Shown here: one piece after another, positions 36,165 to 44,540 of the stretch
Layout: each line of letters opens with the position of its first letter
Position numbering within the stretch: the stretch's first letter is position 1
Assembly (NCBI GenBank): GCA_947497755.1
Contig: CANMHT010000006.1
Location: 124,001-188,000, forward strand
Direction: 5' to 3'
From: an uncultured Polaribacter sp.
GTDB lineage: Bacteria > Bacteroidota > Bacteroidia > Flavobacteriales > Flavobacteriaceae
DNA length: 64,000 nt
Translations under genes and position numbers: made by a program
Notes under the pieces: model-generated
Database searches by the model: none
Told to the model about the DNA's origin: nothing
Seen by the model: only the letters and a program-made list of their open reading frames with translations

Positions 36165-36186
36165 AATTTTTTAAGGTTTTTAAATG

Positions 36187-36753
36187 TTATACTTTAGACT
36201 TCAAAAAAGAAATGGAAAGTGGATAATTACAAGTTCCTTTATTTAAGGCAGACATGATATTTACTACTGAAGTAATAATGCTAAAAAGAACTACAGCTGC
36301 CGTTAAAAAGAAATTGTATCCTGGAAAAGGAAAGAATAATACCAAAGAAATGACAAAGTATAATAAGATTGAACAATGAAAATTAACTACTGCTCTTCCG
36401 TGTTTGTCATAAGTAGGATGATCATTTGATTTATGTATCCATAAAAATAGTGGAAATAAGATACTTCCAAACGGAATTATAAGTCCTAAAAATGGGATCG
36501 CATGAAATAATAGCATCCATTTTCTTTGAATTTTTTCTTGACTAGGATTGTCAATAATCATTAAATCTTCAATTCGAACATTTAAACCGACAGCCAATAA
36601 TTTTACAGTTTGTAAATGTGGAGAAACTTCTTCTTTTTCGATGCGTTGAATTGTTCTAATTCCAACACTAGAAGCATCAGAAAGTTCTTCTTGAGTAAAG
36701 CCTTTTAATGAACGTTGGTATTTTAATCTTTTGCCTAATGTGTTGTTTTCCAT
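36187..36753 (-). CDS. Xre-type HTH protein fused to DUF4870-like membrane domain
   Basis: 188 residues. An N-terminal Cro/C1-type helix-turn-helix (LGKRLKYQRSLKGFTQEELS, then GIRTIQRIEKEEVSPHLQTV) covers about residues 6-65. A short linker leads to three or four membrane helices (LLFHAIPFLGLIIPFGSILF, then CSILLYFVISLVLFFPF), the DUF4870-like pattern including HGRAVVNFH. It is thus a DNA-binding protein held at the inner membrane. It heads an operon with two CPBP intramembrane proteases, which could release or regulate it; this is inference from gene order. ATG at 36753 leads directly into the HTH. Confidence 0.85.
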   Translation of the reverse strand: MENNTLGKRLKYQRSLKGFTQEELSDASSVGIRTIQRIEKEEVSPHLQTVKLLAVGLNVRIEDLMIIDNPSQEKIQRKWMLLFHAIPFLGLIIPFGSILFPLFLWIHKSNDHPTYDKHGRAVVNFHCSILLYFVISLVLFFPFPGYNFFLTAAVVLFSIITSVVNIMSALNKGTCNYPLSISFLKSKV

Positions 36754-36869
36754 TTTCTTGTTTTTGATGAAGCAAATCTACGGCGAAGGGTTGGTTTTTC
36801 TTACGCCATTTAAATGTCACCTTTCTGTCAGTTACAGTAAATATAGGCTTTGTAGAGTATATAAAGCAA

Positions 36870-36894
36870 AAAAATCCTGTAAAACAGGATTTTT
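36870..36894 (-). terminator. terminator of the LRR protein gene
   Basis: AAAAATCCTGT (36870-36880) pairs perfectly with ACAGGATTTTT (36884-36894), AAA loop, 28 bp past the stop of the leftward LRR gene. Confidence 0.85.
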
Positions 36895-36921
36895 AAGTGT
36901 TTAAACAAGTTTCTTTTTCAA

Positions 36922-39444
36922 TTACTCTTTAATTATTTTTTTAGTGAGTTTTTTATGATTGTTTAATTCAATTTTTAATAAATAGATTCCAGATTTTAAA
37001 TGAGAAATATTCAATTTGTTTTTTGTAGTTGTTAAAACAGTTTTACCATTAGCATCTATAAGTATACTATTTTTAATTGTAAGATTTGAGTTGTTCTTTA
37101 TTTGAATAATATCTGAACTTGGATTAGGAGAAATAGTAAAAGATTTTTTTAATAAGTAATTGTCTGTAGAAAGTGGTTGACAACTATCATCTGTATTAAA
37201 AATTATAGAAGTATCATATTTCCAGTTATTAGGAATGTTGTTAAGAACAGTGTCATCTACTTGTACACATTTTAGTTTTGGATTTGAAGAAATATCTAGA
37301 CGTAAAGCGCTATTATTAGTATTAGCAATATTTATTTTTTTGAAGTTATTGTCTTTTGCAATTAGTAATTCCAATTTAGAAAGAGTGCTAATATTTAAAG
37401 TAGTAATTTGTGTGTTACTGCAGTTTAATTGCAATAACTCTGTGTTTGCATTTAATTTTAACTCTACATCAACAACAGCTGCTGCTGTAAATGGATTGTT
37501 ATAACAATTTAAGACTTCGAGTTTTTGATTGTTTACTAAATCTAACCATTGAATTAAGTTGTTACTACAATTTAAAACTTTAAGTTGATTGTTTTTTGAG
37601 GTATTTAAGTGGATTAATTTGTTTTTACTACAATTTAAATTACTGATTTTATTGTTTTTAGTAATATCTAGAATTGTTAATTGATTATTCTCTATCCAAA
37701 GAAATTCTAAATTGGTATTTGTAGTTATGTCTATTGAAGATAAGTTGTTATTGTTGCTATAGAATGATGTTAATGCAGTGTTTTTACTAATGTTAATAGA
37801 GCTGAAGTTATTATGACTTATATCTAGAGTAACTAGTTTTTTATGTTGGCTAAAATCCCAGCTATTTATACTGTTGTTACGAAGTATTAAACTAGTAATG
37901 TTTTTAAATCTGTGTAACTCTTTAATGTCATTATTGTACAAATCTAAATCGGCAAGATTAATTTCTCCATTAAAATTTTCTGCTTCACAAGAACTTATTT
38001 TACCATTGTTGTCTGCATCTAACTTAGGAGTGTTTAATAATGCTGTTTTAACATTAGTATTGGTAAAGCTTAAAGCATCATCTATAGTGAAATCTGTATG
38101 GTCATCTTTTTCCCAAGCATAACTTGAGGTGTCTGTACCAGAATCAACAATAATACAGGTAAGTAAAGGGTTGTTTCTAGCATTGAGATGTTTTTCGTTA
38201 TTTCCATCCAAATTACTATTAAGTCCGTTAGCAACATTTAAAGCAATTAAGAAATTTTCTCTTACTTGTATATATTCTGCCTGAGTTTTTGATAGGTCTA
38301 ACACACTTAAAGAATTTTTGTTTAGGTACACTCTAGATAATTTTTGACTTTTAGATAAGTCGATAGATTTTAACTGATTTTCTGAGGCATCTAAAAATTC
38401 TAGTAAGGGAAGTTGCGTAACATCTAAATTGGTTAAGGTTGTTGTGCCAACTTCTAGTTGTTTTAGTTTTGTGTTTTTTGATACATCTATTGATGAAATT
38501 TTATTAAAAGATACGGCTAATTTTTCTAGTGAAATATTTTTTTCTGTATCTAGTTTTTTTAGATCTAACTTATTAAATGAAATATCTAAAGCTGTTAGTT
38601 TACTTAGTGATGTGATGTCAATATCTATTAATTTATTTTCTGAAAGATGAACTACTTCTAATGATTTTTCTTTGGATAAGTTAATGTTTTTTAAAAGTGT
38701 ATAGTTAACAATTAACTCTTTAAGACTATTTGTGCCTGGAAGTTTTAAGGTTTCGAAATCTTCTAAAGAAGATAGTTTTAAAAATCTAATACCAGAAATA
38801 TAATTTGTTGGAGGAGTTAAATCTAATCCTTGTATATAAGTATTGGTAATATGTAAGTTTTTTAAATTGGTGCTAGTGATTTTTAAATTAGCAAAACGAC
38901 CAGTATCGTGTATAAATAAGCTAGCATCTCCAGTATCGTGAAATGATGCTTTTTCTATACTAGAAATATCCATGTCTTGGCTACAAGATTCTAGATGTAT
39001 TCTTCTAAAAGTTGGAGCTCTTTCAAAATCTAAAAAACTAAATTGAATACCTTTAAGATACAATTCATCTAATGAGCGACCAGTTGTTGGAAGCCCAATA
39101 ATGACCCCAATTTTTGATAAATCTAAATTATAACCTCTAATTTTTTTAGCATAATGATTAGTGTTAATAATTTTTAGTGTTTTTAGTCCAAAATATTTAA
39201 TTCCTTCAAAATTGATAGAAGAAATAACATTAGGGTCAAGAGATAATTCCATTTTATTTCCAGGGAAATAATTTCCTGCTTCATGAATACTGATATCTCC
39301 GTCTTTATTAAAATCTACACTCGGGTATTTTTTTATGATTTCTTGCTTAAACAAATAATCACTTAAAGCTGGGTCACTTCCATTTTGAGTAAAAGCAACA
39401 GTAAGATTAAGAATAAGTAAACAGAAAATGTAATATTTTTTCAT
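36922..39444 (-). CDS. secreted leucine-rich-repeat protein with two EF-hand-like loops and T9SS C-terminal domain
   Basis: 840 residues. Signal peptide (MKKYYIFCLLILNLTVAFTQ), then a loop with EF-hand/dockerin spacing at residues 44-55 (DFNKDGDISIHE), about 17 leucine-rich repeats (e.g. LTALDISFNKLDLKKLD), a second such loop at 476-487 (DADNNGKISSCE), further repeats (LNCSKNKLIHLNTSKNNQL type), and a C-terminal type A sorting domain about 765-840 (FTISPNPSSDIIQI ... LKSGIYLLKIE) directing type IX secretion to the surface. Internin-like LRRs suggest adhesion or protein binding, not a known enzyme. Divergent from a hybrid histidine kinase gene 160 bp away. Confidence 0.9.
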   Translation of the reverse strand: MKKYYIFCLLILNLTVAFTQNGSDPALSDYLFKQEIIKKYPSVDFNKDGDISIHEAGNYFPGNKMELSLDPNVISSINFEGIKYFGLKTLKIINTNHYAKKIRGYNLDLSKIGVIIGLPTTGRSLDELYLKGIQFSFLDFERAPTFRRIHLESCSQDMDISSIEKASFHDTGDASLFIHDTGRFANLKITSTNLKNLHITNTYIQGLDLTPPTNYISGIRFLKLSSLEDFETLKLPGTNSLKELIVNYTLLKNINLSKEKSLEVVHLSENKLIDIDITSLSKLTALDISFNKLDLKKLDTEKNISLEKLAVSFNKISSIDVSKNTKLKQLEVGTTTLTNLDVTQLPLLEFLDASENQLKSIDLSKSQKLSRVYLNKNSLSVLDLSKTQAEYIQVRENFLIALNVANGLNSNLDGNNEKHLNARNNPLLTCIIVDSGTDTSSYAWEKDDHTDFTIDDALSFTNTNVKTALLNTPKLDADNNGKISSCEAENFNGEINLADLDLYNNDIKELHRFKNITSLILRNNSINSWDFSQHKKLVTLDISHNNFSSINISKNTALTSFYSNNNNLSSIDITTNTNLEFLWIENNQLTILDITKNNKISNLNCSKNKLIHLNTSKNNQLKVLNCSNNLIQWLDLVNNQKLEVLNCYNNPFTAAAVVDVELKLNANTELLQLNCSNTQITTLNISTLSKLELLIAKDNNFKKINIANTNNSALRLDISSNPKLKCVQVDDTVLNNIPNNWKYDTSIIFNTDDSCQPLSTDNYLLKKSFTISPNPSSDIIQIKNNSNLTIKNSILIDANGKTVLTTTKNKLNISHLKSGIYLLKIELNNHKKLTKKIIKE

Positions 39445-39603
39445 AAGATATTTTTGTTTTTTGTTGAATTACAAAAGTCTGTTAGATTGCTATTTTTAAG
39501 ATGCTCATTTTTGCCAATTACATGCTCATTTAAGATTTAGATATGTGTAAAGAAGAAATACTTCTTATATTCGTTTGATTATTAGTAGCTAAAAAAAATA
39601 TGA

Positions 39604-42384
39604 ATGAAAAGGAAGGTTTTAATACTGTTTTTGGGATTAGTATCATCGCTAACATTTGCTCAAAAACAATTGAATATTGAAGATTCTTTAAAAGGAAAAT
39701 CACCAGAAGACAAAGTGTTGTATTTACTAAAAATGAAAGTGAATAAACCTTTAGATTCTGCTTTATTATTTATAAATGAGGCAATAGATGTTGCAAAAAC
39801 TCATCAAAAAGATTCTTTATTCTTAGAAGGTTATTATCAAAAGGCATTAACTTATTATAATGCTCAAAAGTTTAAAAAATCAGTAGCAATTTGTTATAAG
39901 TTAGATTCTCTAAGTCAACAAAAGTCTATTTTATATTATCAATATAAAAGCTATAATTCTTTAGGGAAAGCAAATTTTATGCTTTCAAATAAAAATGAAT
40001 CTTTAAAGTATTTTAAAAAAGCTTTGAGTATCACTAAAGAAAAGAGAGATTCTTTATCAATGGCAACTATTTATCATAATATAGCAGGTGTGTACTTGGT
40101 AAATAATTTCAATAAAAAAGCTGAACAATATTATAGATTGGCTTTAAAGATTTACAATCAAGCAAATATTGAGGAGAAAAAAAAGCGAGGAACTTACTTA
40201 CAGTTGTCTAGGTTAACATCCACTTTTGAAGAAACAAAAGTATTGTTAAATAAAATTGAAGAGATTGATAAAGGAACTGTAAATCCACATAGAGATGCAA
40301 ATTTTCAGTTAACAAAAGGAGAGGCTTTTAGAGTAAAAGGCGATGCTTTTAAAAATAAAAAGTATTATTATGAAAGTAAAAAAGCATTGCGCAAAGCTTA
40401 TAGAATAGCAGATAGTATTAATGATAGAGAAGTGAAAAATTTATCGTTACTTTTTTTGGCGAGAGTAAATACTTCACTTAAGCAATATCATGAAGCAGCG
40501 ATGAATGTGTCAAGTGCACTACAGTTAGAACAACCTAATAGTATTAATTATGGTTTATTGTTAGATATTGGAGCAGAAGCGAACTCGCTTAAGAATGATT
40601 ACAAAAAAGCTTATGAATTAATGCTTTTAAAAAAAGAGTTATTAGATTCTATCCAAAAAGAAGAGACTAAAAGAAGTTTTGCTGAATTTGATGTGAGGTA
40701 TAAAACTGCAGAAAAAGACAAACAAATTGCAGAGCAAAAACTAAAGATTGTTCAAGAAAAAAATAGTAAAAACTTATGGGTTGGAGTTAGTATTCTTGTA
40801 TTGGTGGTTATTATATTAATCTTTCAGGTTTACTTTGCTAAGCAAAAGCGCAAGAAGATTACTGTAGAGAACGAACTAGAAAAAGCTAAGGAAATAGAAA
40901 TTGTTAGAACAGAATTATTAGGAAATATTTCTCATGAGATTAGAACGCCATTAACCTTAATTATTGGAAATTTACAATTAGCTCAAGAAGAAAAAACAAG
41001 AAATAAAAAACTTAGTAATTATATAAATAAGGCATTAGCAAGTTCTAAAAAAGTTATTGAAGATTCTAATCAAATATTAGAACTTCTAAAATTTGAGAAA
41101 AACAAACAAGAATTGCAAGAGACTGCAATTGCGATTACACCTTTTTGCAAAGGCCTTTTTTTATCTTTTGAGTCATTAGCAGCGATAAAAAACATTCAAT
41201 TAGAATTTAAAAGTGATATTGCTATTGATAAACAAATTATTTCTGATGAAAATAAGTTAGAGAAAATTATCAATAACTTAGTTTCTAATGCTATAAAATA
41301 TAGCAACTCTGATAGTGTTATTTATTTTGAGTTAATGCAAGAAAATAATTACTTAAGTATAAAAGTTAAAGATCAAGGCTTGGGAATTCCTTCAGAAGAA
41401 AGAGAAAAGGTTTTTAATCGTTTTTATCAAGCAAAAAATTCTAAGAACATTGGAGGTATTGGGATCGGATTGTCGCTTTCAAAGAAGTTTGCCGAATTGT
41501 TAAATGGAGATTTAACAGTAAATAGTAAATTGGGTAAGGGAAGTATTTTTCAGTTAGCCATTCCGTATGTGTCGGCAAAAAAAATAGAAGAAAAGAAAAG
41601 TATAGAAGTTTTAGAAACTAAAGAATATAGTGCAGAAAGTGTACAGAAACCAAAAGTGTTAGTGGTAGAAGATAATGTAGAGATGAGTAATTTTTTAGTT
41701 GAAATACTTCAAGAAAAATACCATTGTGCTACAGCATTTAATGGAGAAGAGGCTTTAAAAAAAATAAAAAACACTTCTTTTGATTTAATTACTTCTGATA
41801 TAATGATGCCTAAAATAGATGGTTTTAAATTTAAAGAGGCGCTAAGTGAAAATAAAAGGTATAAGAGTATTCCTTTTGTTTTTATTTCTGCAAAAAGTTT
41901 AGAAGAAGATAAATTAAAAGGATTTGATTTAGGTATTGATGATTATATTGTAAAACCTTTTAATAAAAATGAGCTATTAGCAAGAGTTAAAAATTTAATA
42001 GAAAATAAAAAATCTAGAGAGCAATGGAGTATTGAAAATAAAGACTTGTTAGAAGAATCTATTGTATCTTTTGATAAGAAAATTATTGATAAAGCAGAAA
42101 AAGCTGTGTTAGATAATTTAAGTAATGAAAATTATAAGGTAGTAGATTTAGCTCTTGAGATTGGTTATAGTCAGCGACAATTAACTCGATTTTTAAAGCA
42201 ATATACAGGAATGTCTCCAGTAAAATTTATTTTAGAAATTAGATTGCAAAAAGCCTATGTGTTGCTTCAGCAAAAAGCTTTTTTAACATTAAGTGAAGTG
42301 AAATATGAAATAGGAATTACATCTACCAGTTATTTTAATAAAAAGTTTAAAGAACGTTTTGGTGTTTTACCTAATGAAGTATAA
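39604..42384 (+). CDS. hybrid two-component system protein (TPR - kinase - receiver - AraC HTH)
   Basis: 926 residues. Signal peptide MKRKVLILFLGLVSSLTFAQ, periplasmic TPR array (~25-370), one membrane helix (LWVGVSILVLVVIILIFQVY), HisKA with His444 in LGNISHEIRTPLTL, HATPase (NNLVSNAIKYS, DQGLGIP, GIGIGLSLSKK), receiver with Asp732 in SDIMMPKIDG, and a C-terminal AraC-type HTH (VVDLALEIGYSQRQLTRFLKQYTGMSP). All steps from sensing to DNA binding are in one membrane protein. Unlike the common carbohydrate-sensing hybrids, there is no beta-propeller Y_Y_Y sensor; TPRs take that place. It is divergent from the LRR protein gene, a possible target. Confidence 0.95.
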   Translation: MKRKVLILFLGLVSSLTFAQKQLNIEDSLKGKSPEDKVLYLLKMKVNKPLDSALLFINEAIDVAKTHQKDSLFLEGYYQKALTYYNAQKFKKSVAICYKLDSLSQQKSILYYQYKSYNSLGKANFMLSNKNESLKYFKKALSITKEKRDSLSMATIYHNIAGVYLVNNFNKKAEQYYRLALKIYNQANIEEKKKRGTYLQLSRLTSTFEETKVLLNKIEEIDKGTVNPHRDANFQLTKGEAFRVKGDAFKNKKYYYESKKALRKAYRIADSINDREVKNLSLLFLARVNTSLKQYHEAAMNVSSALQLEQPNSINYGLLLDIGAEANSLKNDYKKAYELMLLKKELLDSIQKEETKRSFAEFDVRYKTAEKDKQIAEQKLKIVQEKNSKNLWVGVSILVLVVIILIFQVYFAKQKRKKITVENELEKAKEIEIVRTELLGNISHEIRTPLTLIIGNLQLAQEEKTRNKKLSNYINKALASSKKVIEDSNQILELLKFEKNKQELQETAIAITPFCKGLFLSFESLAAIKNIQLEFKSDIAIDKQIISDENKLEKIINNLVSNAIKYSNSDSVIYFELMQENNYLSIKVKDQGLGIPSEEREKVFNRFYQAKNSKNIGGIGIGLSLSKKFAELLNGDLTVNSKLGKGSIFQLAIPYVSAKKIEEKKSIEVLETKEYSAESVQKPKVLVVEDNVEMSNFLVEILQEKYHCATAFNGEEALKKIKNTSFDLITSDIMMPKIDGFKFKEALSENKRYKSIPFVFISAKSLEEDKLKGFDLGIDDYIVKPFNKNELLARVKNLIENKKSREQWSIENKDLLEESIVSFDKKIIDKAEKAVLDNLSNENYKVVDLALEIGYSQRQLTRFLKQYTGMSPVKFILEIRLQKAYVLLQQKAFLTLSEVKYEIGITSTSYFNKKFKERFGVLPNEV

Positions 42385-42414
42385 AAAAGGAGTTGTAATT
42401 ACAACTCCTTTTTT
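42383..42414. terminator. bidirectional terminator
   Basis: A perfect 32-bp palindrome (AAAAAAGGAGTTGTAA and its complement) that begins within the kinase gene's stop codon and lies 13 bp from the convergent asnB stop. Confidence 0.9.
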
Positions 42415-42426
42415 ATCTATTAATAT

Positions 42427-44091
42427 TTAATAGGCATCATCATGCACATTTGCAATAGCTCTTCCAGAAGGTTCGTTCATGTTTTTAAAAGCTTCATCCC
42501 ATTCTAATGCAATGGCTGTGCTACAAGCTACACTTGCTTCTTGTGGTACGCTTAACGCAGCGGCATCACTTGGAAAATGTTCTTCAAAAATTGAACGGTA
42601 GTAAAACTCTTCTTTGTTTTGTGGAGTTTGAATTGGAAATCTAAACTTTGCATTTGCCAATTGCTCATCACTAACTTCTTTTTCTACGATTTCTTTTAAT
42701 GTGTCAATCCAGCTATAACCAACACCGTCAGAAAATTGTTCTTTTTGTCTCCAAGCAACACTTTCTGGTAGTAAGTCTTCAAATGCTTTTCTAATGACCC
42801 ATTTTTCCATGCGTTCTCCATGTATCATTTTATCTTCTGGGTTAATTCGCATAGCAACATCCATAAATTCTTTGTCTAAAAAAGGAACTCTTCCTTCAAT
42901 TCCCCAAGCCATTAAACTTTTGTTTGCTCTCAAACAATCATACATATGTAACTTATCTAATTTACGTACGGTTTCTTTATGAAATTCTTCGGCATCTGGA
43001 GCCTTATGAAAATATAAATAACCTCCAAAAATTTCATCGGCGCCTTCTCCTGATAAGACCATCTTAATCCCCATTGATTTAATAACACGAGCCATTAAAT
43101 ACATCGGAGTAGAAGAACGAATCGTTGTGATATCATAGGTTTCTATATTATAAATTACATCTTTGATGGCGTCTAAACCTTCTTGAATAGTAAATTTTAT
43201 TTCGTGATGAATAGTGCCAATATGATCGGCAACTTTTTGAGCAGCAGCTAAATCTGGAGAGCCTTCTAATCCTACAGAAAAAGAATGCAATTGTGGATAC
43301 CAAGCATCAGATTGGTCATCAGTTTCTATTCTTTTTTGTGCATACTTTTTGGCAATTGCAGAAGTTACAGAAGAATCTAATCCGCCAGATAATAAAACAC
43401 CGTAAGGAACATCAGACATTAATTGTCTATGAACTGCAGCTTCTAATGCTTCTTTTACTTCATCAATACTAGTTTGATTTTCTTTAACAGCATCATATTC
43501 AGACCAATCTCTTTTATACCATTTTACAAATTGACCATCTTTACTTGATAAATAATGCCCCGGAGGAAATAATTCAATCTTTGTACAAACACCTTCTAAA
43601 GCTTTTAGTTCTGAAGCTACATAGAAAGTCCCGTTTTTATCCCAACCAATATATAAAGGAACAATTCCCATATGATCTCTTGCAATTAGATACTCATCTT
43701 TTTCTACATCATACAAAGCGAATCCAAAAATACCATTCATATCATCAATAAAATCAACGCCTTTCTTTTGATAAAGTGCCAAAATAACTTCACAATCAGA
43801 AGCGGTTAAAAAATCGTACGAACCTTCAAATTGTTTTTTTAAAGCTCTATGATTATAGATTTCACCATTAGCAGCCAAAATCAATTTTTTGTCTTTACTA
43901 AATAAAGGTTGTTGTCCAGAAGCTGGATCTACAATTGCCAAACGCTCGTGTGCTAAGATCGCTTTAGAATCACTATATATTCCACTCCAATCTGGTCCAC
44001 GATGTCTAATCTTTTTAGACATTTCTAATAGTTGAGGTCTTAACGCTGTTGTTTCTTCTTTTAAATCAAATGCACATACTATTCCACACAT
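42427..44091 (-). CDS. asnB: asparagine synthase B (glutamine-hydrolysing)
   Basis: 554 residues from ATG 44091, chosen because processing must leave Cys2 as the nucleophile (MCGIVCAFDL); the longer frame to 44127 would bury it. N-terminal class II glutamine amidotransferase (RHRGPDWSGIY, LAHERLAIVDP, GEIYNH) and C-terminal synthetase with the PPi loop SGGLDSSVTSA. It makes Asn from Asp, ATP and Gln. It ends at a palindrome shared with the hybrid kinase and is divergent from the trp leader. Confidence 0.96.
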   Translation of the reverse strand: MCGIVCAFDLKEETTALRPQLLEMSKKIRHRGPDWSGIYSDSKAILAHERLAIVDPASGQQPLFSKDKKLILAANGEIYNHRALKKQFEGSYDFLTASDCEVILALYQKKGVDFIDDMNGIFGFALYDVEKDEYLIARDHMGIVPLYIGWDKNGTFYVASELKALEGVCTKIELFPPGHYLSSKDGQFVKWYKRDWSEYDAVKENQTSIDEVKEALEAAVHRQLMSDVPYGVLLSGGLDSSVTSAIAKKYAQKRIETDDQSDAWYPQLHSFSVGLEGSPDLAAAQKVADHIGTIHHEIKFTIQEGLDAIKDVIYNIETYDITTIRSSTPMYLMARVIKSMGIKMVLSGEGADEIFGGYLYFHKAPDAEEFHKETVRKLDKLHMYDCLRANKSLMAWGIEGRVPFLDKEFMDVAMRINPEDKMIHGERMEKWVIRKAFEDLLPESVAWRQKEQFSDGVGYSWIDTLKEIVEKEVSDEQLANAKFRFPIQTPQNKEEFYYRSIFEEHFPSDAAALSVPQEASVACSTAIALEWDEAFKNMNEPSGRAIANVHDDAY

Positions 44092-44372
44092 AATCTTCTT
44101 TTTTGTGATGTTTGTTATAATTACCATGCAAATAACGTTTGATAAATTTCATTTGAAAACTATTTTTAGTGTATTGATTTTTTAAATTAACCAAATGCGT
44201 GTTATTTGTTTGAAAATGTAATTTAAATGTGTTAAAAATGATAAGGATGCTTACAATCTGTTATTTTGTATGACTGTGAGTTTGGGTAAACATTGATTTT
44301 AGATAAACCAATAAGTAAATTTTTCTGATTTTAAGTGGTAATGATAATTCTGTAATTTTTTTTAAATAAAAT
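44092..44372. other. asnB-trp divergent intergenic region
   Basis: About 280 bp of AT-rich DNA between the asnB start and the trp promoter. CAAATAAC (44129-44136) and GTTATTTG (44201-44208) are complementary 8-mers. The minus strand of the first reads GTTATTTG, one base from the -7 consensus, a weak candidate asnB promoter. No gene is seen. Confidence 0.4.
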
Positions 44373-44402
44373 TTGGAGAATAAAAAATCTGTTATACATT
44401 TG
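44373..44402 (+). promoter_or_regulatory. trp operon promoter
   Basis: TTG (44373-44375), exactly 19 bases, TACATTTG (44395-44402): full consensus. The leader-peptide ATG at 44410 follows only 7 bases after the -7 box, so the mRNA is nearly leaderless. Confidence 0.88.
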
Positions 44403-44409
44403 TAGCACA

Positions 44410-44454
44410 ATGATGAAACAACAAAACATATGGTGGTGGAACTCTCTTAACTGA
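44410..44454 (+). CDS. trpL: trp operon leader peptide
   Basis: A 14-codon reading frame, MMKQQNIWWWNSLN then TGA (44452-44454), with three consecutive Trp codons at 44431-44439. It lies between a consensus promoter and an intrinsic terminator placed just before trpE, the layout of attenuation-control leaders and of the Bacteroid-trp RNA motif reported from Bacteroidetes trp operons. Under Trp shortage a ribosome stalls at the TGG run, covering strand 1 of the adjacent hairpin; under plenty it reaches the stop, which sits in that hairpin's loop. Two consecutive ATGs (44410, 44413) are possible starts. Confidence 0.92.
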   Translation: MMKQQNIWWWNSLN

Positions 44455-44526
44455 TTAAGTGAGTAAATTCCTATATGTATATATAACATAATTTAAAAAA
44501 GGCTTATCTCACGATAAGCCTTTTTT
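44441..44526 (+). terminator. trp attenuator (strands 1-4)
   Basis: Strand 1 ACTCTCTTAA (44441-44450) pairs with strand 2 TTAAGTGAGT (44455-44464), one mismatch. Strand 2 can instead pair, GTGAG plus TAA (44459-44466), with CTCAC and TTA (44504-44512) of strand 3, with one bulged T: the antiterminator. Strand 3 GGCTTATC (44501-44508) with strand 4 GATAAGCC (44513-44520), flanked by A6 and T6, is the terminator, extending over 44495-44526. Stalling at the Trp codons frees strand 2 and prevents termination; trpE starts 15 bp after the T-run. Confidence 0.9.
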
Positions 44527-44540
44527 GTTTTTTAAAGAAA

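Noticed and set aside
44129..44208. CAAATAAC and GTTATTTG as an operator pair for asnB or trp
   Set aside because: The 8-mers are AT-rich and 64 bp apart; chance is a sufficient explanation, so only noted in the intergenic entry.
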